The notes under the pieces were generated by a model that saw only the letters and a list, made by a program, of their open reading frames with translations, had not been told where the DNA came from and searched no databases. A DNA stretch of 64,000 bases, taken from assembly GCF_040049215.1 (NCBI RefSeq), contig NZ_JBDZDN010000001.1, positions 930,001 through 994,000 on the forward strand, given 5' to 3'. Positions within the stretch are counted from its first letter, which is position 1. Every line of letters begins with the position of its first letter. Position numbers and translations under genes: made by a program. Below are positions 35,992 to 45,697 of this stretch, piece by piece. Origin of the DNA: Mesorhizobium_K sp040049215. Its GTDB lineage: Bacteria; Pseudomonadota; Alphaproteobacteria; Rhizobiales; Rhizobiaceae.

Positions 35992-36543
35992 TTAAGCCAA
36001 TACCTTCTGCACAGTGGCTTTCGAGAACCCAATCTGCGCAGCGATCTTGCGGATGCTGATACCGTCCTTCCGGAGCTTGCGTATCTCGGCTTCGACGGCA
36101 TCGGTCACGAGCTTAGGCCGACCGCCTACCCTGCCCTCAGCCTTGGCCTTGGCTATGCCTTCCATCTGGCGTTCCCGACGTATCTCAGTCTCGAACTCGG
36201 CAATCAGCGCCAGTATGCCCATGACAAGCTTGCCGGTTCTCGACGTGGTGTCCACGGCGGCATCATCCAGCACCTTGAAGCCGACCCCTCTATCGTTCAG
36301 GTCGGTCACGATCTTGTAGAGGTCGGCTGTTGAGCGAGCGAGCCTGTCGAGCTTGGTGACCAGCAGCGTGTCGCCTTCCCTGACATAGCGCAGGCACTCG
36401 GCTAGCTGTGGTCGCTTGCCGTCCAAGCCTGACCACTTCTCTGAAAAGAGCTTCGTAGCGCCTGCTGCCTTCAAGCGATCAAGCTGTGTTTGGTAGTCCT
36501 GCTGTCCTGTCGAGACGCGCGCGTAGCCGACGATGCTGCCCAT
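35992..36543 (-). CDS. Serine recombinase (resolvase/invertase family)
   Basis: A 183-residue small serine recombinase. The catalytic serine is S11 in YARVSTGQQDY, with further active-site residues in VTKLDRLARS and the GKLVMGILALIAEFE E-helix. The C-terminal KDGISIRKIAAQIGFSKATV is the DNA-binding helix-turn-helix. The start at MGSIVGYARV is supported by AAGGG and fits the family; the frame is open 17 codons upstream. It probably resolves or inverts DNA of the element and marks its right part. Confidence 0.92.
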   Translation of the reverse strand: MGSIVGYARVSTGQQDYQTQLDRLKAAGATKLFSEKWSGLDGKRPQLAECLRYVREGDTLLVTKLDRLARSTADLYKIVTDLNDRGVGFKVLDDAAVDTTSRTGKLVMGILALIAEFETEIRRERQMEGIAKAKAEGRVGGRPKLVTDAVEAEIRKLRKDGISIRKIAAQIGFSKATVQKVLA

Positions 36544-37051
36544 ATATGTACCCTTCTCTCTAGGCGATTGCAGACACGTGCTTAGTGTACGCAATAGGTA
36601 CAGTCAATAGGTCTGTGCTAGAAAGGTGTACAAAAGTGTACGATCTGTTGATACCGCCGACTTCATATCGCGCAGCGATAACGCCGTTAGATTTGAGGTT
36701 CCAGGTAATTGTTACGCATGGTAGCCCTTTGGAAAATGCAGTTGCCCGAAAAACTTCGATGGCGTTTCGGACGACCGCTTTGGGGCCGTATCCAGACTGT
36801 CCGCGGGCGGCGAGGATCGAACAGCTGCCAGACTGCCGGGTCGACACCGGGCCAGATTGTCGCGGCCGCCTAGAGGTTCACTGAGGTGCATGCTCTCCGC
36901 TTGGCTGAACGAGCGCAAGGCATGTGGACAGCCGCTGGCCGCTGAGTTCGATAGTTTTAGACTGCCCTTGTACGACTTCTTGCGATCGCAAAAGTAGTTC
37001 GTCGTCAATTGGTGTCACAGGTATCTCGAGCACGCATCTGCCGAATGCGTT
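36544..37051. other. Gene-free stretch at the presumed right end of the element
   Basis: Overlapping short frames occur on both strands (for example 36560-36847 minus and 36585-36884 plus) but none has a ribosome-binding site, recognisable sequence or consistent codon use. A GTGTAC repeat occurs near 36630-36650 (GGTGTACAAAAGTGTACG). The element's right attachment site may lie here; I could not find its left partner by eye. Confidence 0.4.
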
Positions 37052-40000
37052 TCAGCTAAAATGACTATATGGCCTGTGACGCAGCTTCAGTTGCGCAAGA
37101 AGTCCTTCTCGATCCCCTATCCAGATCAGCTCACCGCTTGTCATAAACACCAACGCTCCGGCGATCGCGCCGGTGACCGACACGTATTCGTCGAGTTGGG
37201 CAAAGTAGTCCGATTTGACCTTCGGTGACGGATTCACATCTGACTTCCAGTCGAGCACGCCGACCACCCTGCCCTCGCGCACGATCAGGGCATCCACACG
37301 GCCTGCCAGGAGGACCGCGCCGTCGGCGTTCCAAACTGGAACTTCGCCCTCGAGAAACGGTAGCAGGGTAGCCACGTCCTCCAGCGCAAACGTGTCACGG
37401 ATCAGAGTGGCGGCCTGCGCGGGGTCCGGAAACTCAACATCTTGGTCCAGCAATTGCGAGCGCAGCTGTGTCAGAAGCTCAACGGCGCGAACGGTCAGCG
37501 CTTCGAGGGTAACAGTCAGTTCGCCGGTGACCACCTCCTCAGCCAGCTTGTGGAGCAGCGTTCCACGTAGCGGACCGGCGCCGATCGGTGGTAGCGCCGG
37601 ATAGGTCAGCTCGCTCGATGGCGGCAGATCGATGACCGGCGGGGTGCGATCGCCGTCATGAAGGCTCGGCTGGCGCCACCGAAGCGCGCGAGCGCCCGCG
37701 GCGACGATCGCGGCCTCCTCGGCAAACTTTTGGGCGGTCTGCAAATTGGTCTGTGCCGGGCGATCTTCGACGACCTTGGCTGGCAATAGATCGAGGTTGA
37801 CTTCGGGCAATTCGAGCTTGTCGAGCCGCACTGCGCGGTACCAGGACGCTGCCCGCGACGTCGGCAGGTTGGGGACAATCAGCAGATCCCGCGCCCGGGT
37901 GCAGACGACGTACCACATCCGCTGGCGCTCAAGAGCCTGCTGGCGCGCCTCTTCCCTGCGCGCCGCGTCGAGCGAAGCCGGTGTCACGCCGCCCACCACC
38001 CAATGTAACGTGTTGTCACCGGGCTGGTGAACGAACTGCGATGGCGGACGGAAATTGGTCGCCGTGCCGATCGGGATGACGATCGGCCACTCCAACCCTT
38101 TCGAATTGTGCATCGTGACGATCTGCACGGCTTCTTCGACGCTGTCGCTTCGCCCTTCCTGCACGGTGGCGCGGCGCTCCCATTGCTGCTGCAACTCCTC
38201 GACAAGGCTCGACAAGCCGAATACCGAGTAGCGGCGCGCCATCTCGACCAACGCATCCAGATTGGTGATCGCGCGGGCATTGCGGGTGACGTGGCGGGCC
38301 GCGAGGATCGGCCGCATCAACAGCGCCTCGATCGCCTCGGACAGCAGTTGCGCCGGTGGAACGACGAACGAACGCCGTCGCAGCCGCTGCAGGGTTTCGA
38401 TCGTCGACTTCGCATATGCATTCGAAAGGCCACTGACATCGGTCAGCAAGCTAAGATCGGGGGGCCTTCCATCCTTCCACTCGCCGAGCTCAGCGACGAT
38501 ATCGAGAAGTTCGGCATCGCTCAGGCCGATGATCGGCCCGCGCAGCAGCGCGCCGAATGCCAGCTTGTCGGTGGCATCGGACAACGCGCGCAAGAGCGTC
38601 AGCACATCGTGGGTTTCGGGCCGCAGAAACAAGGCCTTGCCGGCCTGGGACGCCACCGGGATGCGGCGCCGCTCGAGTTCCTGCTCGTAGCGCCAGAGTT
38701 CAGTGTGGCTCGCCGCCATCAGCGCGATGTCGCCAGCCCGAGCCGGTCTCAAGCTCCCATCCTTCTGGCGCACCGGCACCCGGCCGATCAGGCCCTCGCA
38801 GATTTCCCCGACGGCGAGCGACTCGAGCCGCCGGACTTCGCCGGGACCCTCGTCCTCGGTTCCGATCGACAGCCGGACCACATGCGGCATAACTGCCGGC
38901 TGCTGCTCAATCGTTGGATGAAGGGCAACATAGACCGGCTGGCTTCCGCCATCGAACACTTCGGCGAAGTTCAGATTGACGAAGTCGATGATCGGGCTGC
39001 GTGACCGGAAGTTCGCGGTGATTGCCACCAGCGCGCCATTTGGCTGGCCGATGATGAGGTCGCGCGCCGCCCGGTAGGCGGCGATATCGGCGTTCCGGAA
39101 GCGATAGATGCTCTGCTTGGGATCGCCGACAAAGAACAGGGCGCCGGGCCGAAGACGGGCCTGCCGCCAGTCACTGACCGGCCCGTCGGCGGCGATCGCG
39201 AACAAGATTTCGATCTGAAGGATATCGCTGTCCTGGCATTCGTCGACGAGGATGATCGGAAACCGCGTCGCAACATTTTCTCGGACCTGCTTGTTGCCGA
39301 TCACCAGATCGCGGGCATGCTCGAGCAGGTCATCGAAATCCATGACGGCAGCGCGCCGCTTCATTTCGTCGTAGGCGTCGAGCGCCGCCTGCATCGATCC
39401 GGACAGCTGCCAGATCATGCGGCTGCCGGTATGGGCGAGGAGCCCGAGCAATTTTTCGCCGACCGAGCCATAGAGCGCCAGCACCTCTTCATGCAGCCGA
39501 GCGCCCTCTTCTTCTCCGTACGTCTTCTTGAATGGGCCGAGGCGCTGGAAAGCCTCGAACTCGAAACTCTTCCATTTCATAGCGCCGATCCGCGGGGGCC
39601 GGGTCAGCCGCCATAGCGTGTCGAAATTGACCTCGCCGGCAAACGCGCCATCACAATAGCTACGCAGCTGGCCGAAACCGGCCACGTAGTCATTGGTCTT
39701 CTTGTCGACCGGATGGCCGGCAACCCAGCGCGCATAGGCATCAACAGCGTCCACCAACTCAATATCGGGCCGCGCCAAGAAGTCGGGACGCGGTGGCTGC
39801 GCCCGGCGGTGCTGCCGGCGGATCTTGGCGAGATCGCGCAGCTCTCGCTCCACCTCGAGCGGGTCATCTTCTGCCAGGACGACCACAGACCGGTCCATCT
39901 CACTGCCACTCGACAGCGCATCGGCAAACCAGTCCGAAAAAGCCTGGTCGAACATGGCCTCCGCGACCATTTCGTCGGCGACCTTGATGCCGGGGTCGAG

Positions 40001-40399
40001 TTTGGCCTCGACCGCATTGTCTACGATGATCTGTTGGCAGAACGAATGGATCGTCGTCACCGTCAGCTCATCGAGGTGGCCGGCTGCGGCTTCGAGCGCG
40101 CTCTCCTGCTCGGCACTGAGCCCAGTCGGCAAGGCGGCCTTGAGCTCGAGCGGCACGCTGCCCGTCAAGAGCTCTTCGACGACCGAGTGGATGCGCTTGC
40201 CCAATTCCGAAGCGGACGCCTCGGTGAAACTGATGGCGGCTATGGTGGCGGGCTGATGGCCCGCAGCCAAAAGCATGGCCACCCGGCACGACATCAGCGT
40301 CGTCTTGCCCGTGCCCGCCGCGGCCTCGACCACAAGATTGGTCGAAAAGTCGGTGACGCAGCGCGTGCGTGCATCCTGGTCCGGGACGATCACGGACAT
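37052..40399 (-). CDS. UvrD/AddA-like helicase-nuclease (ATP-dependent exonuclease)
   Basis: A 1115-residue superfamily 1 helicase with a C-terminal nuclease. Walker A is AAAGTGKTT (26-34), then SFTEASASELGKRI (Ia), VDECQDSD (II), GDPKQSIYRFR (III), ITANFRS (IV) and MHNSKGLEW (V). The C-terminal nuclease motifs are GRVDALI and GVLDWKSD. This is the AddA/RecB arrangement. Length is close to that of AddA. It follows the AddB-like gene with a 10-base overlap, so the two should form a heterodimer acting on DNA ends. The setting next to mobile and toxin-antitoxin genes suggests an accessory, possibly defence, copy. Confidence 0.87.
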   Translation of the reverse strand: MSVIVPDQDARTRCVTDFSTNLVVEAAAGTGKTTLMSCRVAMLLAAGHQPATIAAISFTEASASELGKRIHSVVEELLTGSVPLELKAALPTGLSAEQESALEAAAGHLDELTVTTIHSFCQQIIVDNAVEAKLDPGIKVADEMVAEAMFDQAFSDWFADALSSGSEMDRSVVVLAEDDPLEVERELRDLAKIRRQHRRAQPPRPDFLARPDIELVDAVDAYARWVAGHPVDKKTNDYVAGFGQLRSYCDGAFAGEVNFDTLWRLTRPPRIGAMKWKSFEFEAFQRLGPFKKTYGEEEGARLHEEVLALYGSVGEKLLGLLAHTGSRMIWQLSGSMQAALDAYDEMKRRAAVMDFDDLLEHARDLVIGNKQVRENVATRFPIILVDECQDSDILQIEILFAIAADGPVSDWRQARLRPGALFFVGDPKQSIYRFRNADIAAYRAARDLIIGQPNGALVAITANFRSRSPIIDFVNLNFAEVFDGGSQPVYVALHPTIEQQPAVMPHVVRLSIGTEDEGPGEVRRLESLAVGEICEGLIGRVPVRQKDGSLRPARAGDIALMAASHTELWRYEQELERRRIPVASQAGKALFLRPETHDVLTLLRALSDATDKLAFGALLRGPIIGLSDAELLDIVAELGEWKDGRPPDLSLLTDVSGLSNAYAKSTIETLQRLRRRSFVVPPAQLLSEAIEALLMRPILAARHVTRNARAITNLDALVEMARRYSVFGLSSLVEELQQQWERRATVQEGRSDSVEEAVQIVTMHNSKGLEWPIVIPIGTATNFRPPSQFVHQPGDNTLHWVVGGVTPASLDAARREEARQQALERQRMWYVVCTRARDLLIVPNLPTSRAASWYRAVRLDKLELPEVNLDLLPAKVVEDRPAQTNLQTAQKFAEEAAIVAAGARALRWRQPSLHDGDRTPPVIDLPPSSELTYPALPPIGAGPLRGTLLHKLAEEVVTGELTVTLEALTVRAVELLTQLRSQLLDQDVEFPDPAQAATLIRDTFALEDVATLLPFLEGEVPVWNADGAVLLAGRVDALIVREGRVVGVLDWKSDVNPSPKVKSDYFAQLDEYVSVTGAIAGALVFMTSGELIWIGDREGLLAQLKLRHRPYSHFS

Positions 40400-43020
40400 G
40401 AACGCCAGTCCTCGAGCGGTGCATTGGCGACGGCGAGCGCGTCGCCTTTGTCGGCGAGGTAGCCCTGAAGGTCAGCCGGCCGCGCCAAGCGATAGGCCGA
40501 GTACTTGTCGAAGGCGTCGGGACCGGCGATGGCGAACCCGCTTTTGAGCGATGTTGTCGCGGCGGTCACGAAGGTGGACAAATCAATAATGGCCTTGTCG
40601 AGACGCTCGGCCTCGAGCGGCCTCGTCGTGATCGGGGTGCCCAGATACAGCAACCGCGCAACGACACGGCCAGGCCGGACGAGCATTCGGATGGCGATTG
40701 CATAAAGCACCCTCTGGAGCTCCCGGCCCCCGTCCATCACGAGGTCGTCAGGAGATCGCTCGGGCTTGGACGTTTTGTAGTCGGTGATCCGCGCGACGCT
40801 TCCCGACTTCGCCAGGTCCAGCCGGTCGATGCGGCCGATGACCCGGACGCCGGTGCCATCGAGGACGACATCGCGCTCCTCGGGCCAAGGCGCCCCGCCT
40901 GGGTTCGCGGTGCCGCCGAAGTTGAGCTCGGTCCAGGTGTCGAGGGAATGCGGCAGGTCCTCGTCGATCTTGAGCGCATGAAGAGTGAGATCGACGGCCT
41001 TGCCGATCGTGCTTGTCCAGAGCGTAGCCGGCGGCACTGCCCGCTCGAGCGGCCATGACGCTTCGATGGCGGTAGCCGCGTCCCTGACAACCTGTTCGCG
41101 TTCGTCGGTCGAAGTCTTCTGAACCCCACCCAGCCGGTCGAGCCGACGCACGCTGGCAGCGATGAGTTCGTGCACCAGCTCGCCGAAGCTTGCAGCGCTC
41201 AAGACCAGCGGCCGGTGCGCGAATTCCCTCGGCCGCCAGTCAAGCGCACGATTCCACACGAAAGATTGGGGATCGCGGAGAAGCAGCCGAAGTGCGGTGG
41301 AGGACAGTGGCTCTTCGAGCGCCCGCAGGATGACCGGATGGTTCGGAGGCACCAACCCATCGAACGCGTTCAGTTCACCCCTCAGGGCCGCTCGCCAACT
41401 GACCCGGCTCCGCGATACCCTGGGATCAGCCAGCGCGTCAGCTGGGCGCGACAGCAGCCGGTCGGCTTCCGAGAAGCAATGTGCCGGCACGCGCAGGCGT
41501 GCCAGTTCGACCTCCTCTTCCTTAGGCCATAACGGACTGGCGGCCTGCAGCCCACCGCGCACCGAACGGCGGCTGCGCGACAAGGCCAGATGCCGGGCAT
41601 GACCAGTGATTATGTCGAAGCTGGTGCGATCAATCTCGGTAACTGAGCGCGCCTGCAGCTCGCGCCGCGGGACCACGTGATGCGGCACCAGGGGATCGTC
41701 GCCGCCGGCGCGGGGCCAGGACCTGACTGACAACCCGATCAATCGGGCGGCTGGACGAGGGCTGGCAGCGAGCTGATCGGCCGAACACCAGGCGACCGAA
41801 TTGGCGGCGTCGTTCTCGTCAGCGACCCGCAGATGCTGCAGCGACAGGGCCAGCGCCTCGGCCGGCGAAGCCCGCAGCGCGTCCCTCCAAATCTCTTTGG
41901 ACTCGGCGCCAAGGAGCAGCTCGCCCAATTCGAGCGCTTCGCCGATCCCCCTGTCGAGGCGGCTGAGGATCGGCAAAAGCACGCGCTCGGCCAGGTCACC
42001 GTCGGCGCGGCGCTCGCGGGCCCTGAACAGGCTCGTTTTCCACTGCACCACGCTGTTCAGCGACGCGGCGGGTCGAATGCCACGCGACCAGTCGGTCGGC
42101 AGGAGTTCCAGCACCCCTGCCTTTGGTAGCCCGAGCAACAACCGGCGGACACGATCCTGGCTCAGGCCGCGCAGAAGGATATCAGCCAGCGCCGCGCAGC
42201 TCTGGCCAGCGGCGGTCGATAGCGCCGGAATACCGCCGGCAAAGTGGATCGGCAGCGAGGCTTCCCGGCGAAGCACCAGCATGTGCTCGTCGTAGTCGCT
42301 AAGCGACGTGCTGGCGATTGCGATGTCGGAAGCCGCGACCGTGCCGGTGCTCATGAGCCCCCTCGCCCAGCGCAGCGCTTCGATCACCTCGCTGCGGTGA
42401 TCAGCCACGGCCTCCACCCTGCGGAATTCCGGCGTGGACACAGGTTGCTCGACTAGACGCCCGGCAAACCACTTGCGGTCGACCTTTCCCGATGTCCGCC
42501 ACTCCACAGTCGGTACCAGCGCATTGATCAGCGGCCGCCAGAGCGGCTCGATATCGACAATTCCCTCGAGCACGATTGCGCCGAGGAGCTTCGGGGCCTT
42601 ACCGGCACGCGCGATTGCCCGGTCACGCAGGTCGGTGGGTAGCAGCCACGCCGCGGGAAGTTGGCGACGGATCTCGGCCTCGACGCGCATGAGGTCGGCC
42701 ATCTGCTCGCCGCGCCCGGCGAGGGATTTGAGGTCCAGATCGGCATTCCAAATCTTGTGCAATGCCTCCATTACGGCTCGCGGCATGCCGGGAAAGCCGG
42801 CAATTTTATTGAACTTGCTGAAGCCACCTTCCGCCAGCACCGCCCTGATCAGGGGGAATAGTACTTCCTGCGGCGCCACATCGAGGAAGCCACCGCTCAA
42901 CCGGGCGGCAAGCTGGGGCAGCATTAGGATTTCGAGGCCGATGGCGTTGGCGTGCGCTGCCGCGGCACGCTGCATCCGATAGGCCAGAAGGCCTGAGACG
43001 ATCAAGGTCTGGCGCTGCAT
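40390..43020 (-). CDS. PD-(D/E)XK nuclease family protein, AddB-like
   Basis: An 876-residue protein with the C-terminal RecB-type nuclease: RVIGRIDRLDLA and ITDYKTSKPE give the D..DxK active site. The middle part resembles the inactive helicase lobes of AddB. The N-terminal Walker motif of canonical AddB is absent, as are the clustered C-terminal cysteines that bind the iron-sulfur cluster in Bacillus AddB. I start at MQRQTLIVSG; the frame runs 153 codons further upstream through sequence of non-coding appearance. It partners the AddA-like protein. Confidence 0.8.
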   Translation of the reverse strand: MQRQTLIVSGLLAYRMQRAAAAHANAIGLEILMLPQLAARLSGGFLDVAPQEVLFPLIRAVLAEGGFSKFNKIAGFPGMPRAVMEALHKIWNADLDLKSLAGRGEQMADLMRVEAEIRRQLPAAWLLPTDLRDRAIARAGKAPKLLGAIVLEGIVDIEPLWRPLINALVPTVEWRTSGKVDRKWFAGRLVEQPVSTPEFRRVEAVADHRSEVIEALRWARGLMSTGTVAASDIAIASTSLSDYDEHMLVLRREASLPIHFAGGIPALSTAAGQSCAALADILLRGLSQDRVRRLLLGLPKAGVLELLPTDWSRGIRPAASLNSVVQWKTSLFRARERRADGDLAERVLLPILSRLDRGIGEALELGELLLGAESKEIWRDALRASPAEALALSLQHLRVADENDAANSVAWCSADQLAASPRPAARLIGLSVRSWPRAGGDDPLVPHHVVPRRELQARSVTEIDRTSFDIITGHARHLALSRSRRSVRGGLQAASPLWPKEEEVELARLRVPAHCFSEADRLLSRPADALADPRVSRSRVSWRAALRGELNAFDGLVPPNHPVILRALEEPLSSTALRLLLRDPQSFVWNRALDWRPREFAHRPLVLSAASFGELVHELIAASVRRLDRLGGVQKTSTDEREQVVRDAATAIEASWPLERAVPPATLWTSTIGKAVDLTLHALKIDEDLPHSLDTWTELNFGGTANPGGAPWPEERDVVLDGTGVRVIGRIDRLDLAKSGSVARITDYKTSKPERSPDDLVMDGGRELQRVLYAIAIRMLVRPGRVVARLLYLGTPITTRPLEAERLDKAIIDLSTFVTAATTSLKSGFAIAGPDAFDKYSAYRLARPADLQGYLADKGDALAVANAPLEDWRSCP

Positions 43021-43548
43021 CGGGTTAGGTGTTGGCTTCTCTGTCGTCTTTGAGGTTTGATGCAGTAATCGAACATGCACAGCGACGGAATCCAAGTGAC
43101 CAAAACCTTCCAAGCGCCGATAACCCGCTTCCTGGGCACTATTTGTCTGGCGCAAGCTGTGAGAAGGCTGTCGCATGCGCAGCCATTCGCTGAGCTTGGC
43201 AATATCGGCCCCAGCTTTCCAGCATTTGAGGCAGTGGAAAAATAGCGCCACCGCAACGGCCCCGACGGGGACAGTGACGGCTCGCGGCCAACAAGCGATG
43301 CGATGACCCTCGGCGGCACCAAACGACAACTTTGGGGCCTCTCCGGACCGTCCGGTATCGACCGGGATCGCGATAAGCTGCCGTTCAGCACCCGACCCCA
43401 AATCAGACGTTTGGTTGACCTGCCAGCGTTCCTGAAAGCAGCCGTACCCGGTCGCGAAATACGACCTCATTCGACGCACCGGACCCGCCTGAGCGCTGTG
43501 TGTCCAATCTACAAATTGTCATTTACGTTAGTCATCGTGTTCTGGTCC
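43021..43548. other. Gene-free stretch between the AddB-like and hipA genes
   Basis: The minus-strand frame that continues from the AddB-like gene is open here but has no start signal or family-like sequence. GACCGTCCGGTATCGAC at 43346-43362 recurs with one difference at 57010-57026 in another gene-free stretch, so this may be debris of a repeated element. Nothing else is recognisable. Confidence 0.35.
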
Positions 43549-44901
43549 TCAGCTGAGGAGCCAGCCACCTGTCCTGCCGATGAAAGCGTCGCGCTCCTTT
43601 GCTGCCTCAGGAACGTCGACCTCCAAATTTCCGAGCAAAGTTCTGATGTTGGTAGCGATCAAGTCCGCAAACCTCTTCATGCCCCGTTTGTTGAGTTCAT
43701 CCAAGCGGGCAGCGAGGGCAGATGCGATTTCATCGCTATATCGTACTCGGAGGCGGCGCCGAGCTGGGGCGCTATCGATTCCCATGTCGCGAAGAAACGC
43801 GTCGAAGTCTTGGATCGCGATTTCCCCAAGCCTTTGGGCAGATCCGATGCGAAACGCGAACTCGTCCGTCAGGCTGTCGTCTAGCCTCGTCGGTAAGATA
43901 TCGTAGCGAGGGGCGAGGCGGACACTCCGTCCCCGTCCAAACAGAAGTGCGAAATTTTTCGCATGCCCGTCTGTGTTGCCAATCAGCAGATCGAAAAGGG
44001 TGGCCCGAATAAACCGGTCCTTATCGCCGGCCGGATCGTCGGTCGCCTCCAAGACTTTGCGGATGCCGGCAACATCGAACCGGCGGCCTTCTGTACCGCG
44101 TCGTTCATACTTCAATGATGCCGGCAAGCCGAGCGCCTGGGCGAAATCCTCCTGATGGATTCGAATGATTCTCCCCTGTCTATCCAGGCCGCGGTCGAAG
44201 CGCGTGACGAGCAGTGTGTTGATTTTTGCTATAGGCATCGCAACGACCTCGGCCGTTTCGAAGCCAAGTACCTGCGAAAGGCTCATTGCCTCCGCCTCTA
44301 GCAGCGCATCCTGGAGATGTTCTTGGTCAGGAACCTTTAGGATATGTGTTGTGGGTGCGCCAGTACCGGGGTTGGGCTCAGCGAGCTGGCCGTCTGGCAA
44401 CAGTGTCAGCGCTATCTTGCTTTGCATGCCTGCCAGCGGCGATGGGTCTTCTGTACCCTCTGGCAGACGCTGACGTTTGTGAAGCGAGTTGACAATCGCT
44501 TTCAACCGTTCCGGCGATATTACTGTGTAGTCGTGATCGTAGTCTCCAGGTACTTTCACCGGGGGAGTTCCGATAGGTAGAACTGACAAGGCGCCGGCGC
44601 AGTCCTTTCCAAGATGAAAAAGCAAGCCCGCTATGTCGTCGCGTGATAGTCCCTCACGGTCCATGATGTCGGTGAGCGCTGAATCGCGTTCCTGGAGAAG
44701 ATTGTCGAAGAATGGCCGGGCAATGACATCTTCGTAGGGCTCTGGACTAAGCGGTAAGGATAACGACAGCGGCGTAGCATCCGAAGCGGACACATATTCT
44801 TCCTTGTAGGCGAACGCTACCGCTCCTCGATCATCACGGATGAGGACGCCAACAGGATCGTTGTAGCCGTCTAGGCGAACGTCAAGGGCAAGCGGTTCCA
44901 T
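43549..44901 (-). CDS. hipA: HipA-type serine/threonine kinase toxin
   Basis: A 450-residue HipA kinase. The N-terminal HipA_N domain contains PLSLSLPLSPEPY and the FFDNLLQE segment. The kinase part has the glycine-rich AGMQSKIAL, ATP-binding THILKVP, VTRFDR, the catalytic LIGNTDGHAKNFALL and the metal-binding PRYDIL motifs. HipA toxins phosphorylate glutamyl-tRNA synthetase or related targets and arrest growth. The frame extends seven codons upstream to a TTG, but the ATG at 44901, two bases after the hipB stop, is the natural start. Confidence 0.9.
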   Translation of the reverse strand: MEPLALDVRLDGYNDPVGVLIRDDRGAVAFAYKEEYVSASDATPLSLSLPLSPEPYEDVIARPFFDNLLQERDSALTDIMDREGLSRDDIAGLLFHLGKDCAGALSVLPIGTPPVKVPGDYDHDYTVISPERLKAIVNSLHKRQRLPEGTEDPSPLAGMQSKIALTLLPDGQLAEPNPGTGAPTTHILKVPDQEHLQDALLEAEAMSLSQVLGFETAEVVAMPIAKINTLLVTRFDRGLDRQGRIIRIHQEDFAQALGLPASLKYERRGTEGRRFDVAGIRKVLEATDDPAGDKDRFIRATLFDLLIGNTDGHAKNFALLFGRGRSVRLAPRYDILPTRLDDSLTDEFAFRIGSAQRLGEIAIQDFDAFLRDMGIDSAPARRRLRVRYSDEIASALAARLDELNKRGMKRFADLIATNIRTLLGNLEVDVPEAAKERDAFIGRTGGWLLS

Positions 44902-44902
44902 C

Positions 44903-45547
44903 TTAGGGCGGGTTCCGCGCAAATATCGATATGCCGGCAGCGCGCATAACTTTTAGAACCTTGCCCAGTTCGAGGGTCGCCTTGCCATTCTCCAACTCAG
45001 AGACAAACCGACGTCCCACGCCTGCCAGGTCGGCGAAGCTTTGCTGCGACTGTTTTCGCCTTTCACGGGCTTTGCGGATCAAGAGCCCCAAGTCTTCTGG
45101 CGATTTTACCTCGATACTAGGCAATTCGCTGGTGGGGAGGCTGGCCCTTGGCGCAGTGTTTGATTTGCTAACAACCCCCGCGCTTTCATGCTGCGGACGC
45201 AAATATGAGTCCGTAAGTATCCGCGGCAAGGAAGCCTGTATCATCCGGGACGTGTCCGGCAAATTGAGATTCACCTTGGGAAACGTGTGACTCTTGGTCA
45301 GATCGCTCAAGGCGCCGTAGCGGGACAACGCCTTGGCAAGGTCAGCTGCTGTTTGATGAGCCTTATCTATTTCGTTGTTTGTAGGCAGCGTCGGAATGAC
45401 TTTCTTTAGCGAGTCAATGGGTGCGTTGATTGCAGCGAGCTGCTTGGCCAGAGTTTGGGCTGCTCCCGCTTGTGCAGCTACACGCGCTAACTCCGTTGCG
45501 TTAAGCGTGCTCAGATTGGGGTGAGATTTGGAGGGTTTTTCAGCCAT
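44903..45547 (-). CDS. hipB: HipB-type antitoxin with N-terminal extension
   Basis: A 214-residue protein. The C-terminal part (about residues 155-205) is an XRE helix-turn-helix (LGLLIRKARERRKQSQQ, FADLAGVGRRFVSELENGK) as in HipB. Ordinary HipB proteins are only 75-110 residues; here some 150 residues rich in Ala, Thr, Leu and Pro precede the DNA-binding domain. GGGAG lies seven bases before ATG 45547; a frame to 45595 is open but lacks support. It should neutralise HipA and repress the operon through the palindromes upstream. Confidence 0.8.
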   Translation of the reverse strand: MAEKPSKSHPNLSTLNATELARVAAQAGAAQTLAKQLAAINAPIDSLKKVIPTLPTNNEIDKAHQTAADLAKALSRYGALSDLTKSHTFPKVNLNLPDTSRMIQASLPRILTDSYLRPQHESAGVVSKSNTAPRASLPTSELPSIEVKSPEDLGLLIRKARERRKQSQQSFADLAGVGRRFVSELENGKATLELGKVLKVMRAAGISIFARNPP

Positions 45548-45555
45548 TGAATTGC

Positions 45556-45697
45556 TCCCGCACGGGAACTTAGTTGAATTTAAAGGGGCATTCAAGGCCT
45601 AATGTTCCCGCTCGGGATCATTGAAGGTGGATGACACCGTACGGGAACACATAGGAGCGAATCGCTCGAAACTAACGGCCATGATACCGCTCGGGAA
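45556..45697 (-). promoter_or_regulatory. Four palindromic candidate HipB operators upstream of hipBA
   Basis: Twelve-base sites of the form TCCCG-NN-CGGGA occur at 45556-45567 (TCCCGCACGGGA), 45606-45617 (TCCCGCTCGGGA), 45635-45646 (CACCGTACGGGA) and 45686-45697 (TACCGCTCGGGA). The first two are perfect palindromes apart from the central pair; the outer two keep the right half. Site-to-site distances are 50, 29 and 51 bases. The first site overlaps the hipB ribosome-binding region. The multi-operator layout parallels that of E. coli hipBA. Confidence 0.7.

Noticed and set aside
36812..36832. GAGGATCGAAC sequence resembling a tRNA T-loop on the minus strand
   Set aside because: The flanking bases do not pair into a T-stem and no acceptor or anticodon arm follows.
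28583..37051. Direct-repeat attachment sites for the integrative element
   Set aside because: No convincing direct repeat between the left and right flanks was found by eye; a computed repeat search is needed.
40390..43479. Longer start for the AddB-like protein at 43479
   Set aside because: The added 153 residues have non-coding character and no start signal; MQRQTLIV at 43020 fits the fold better.
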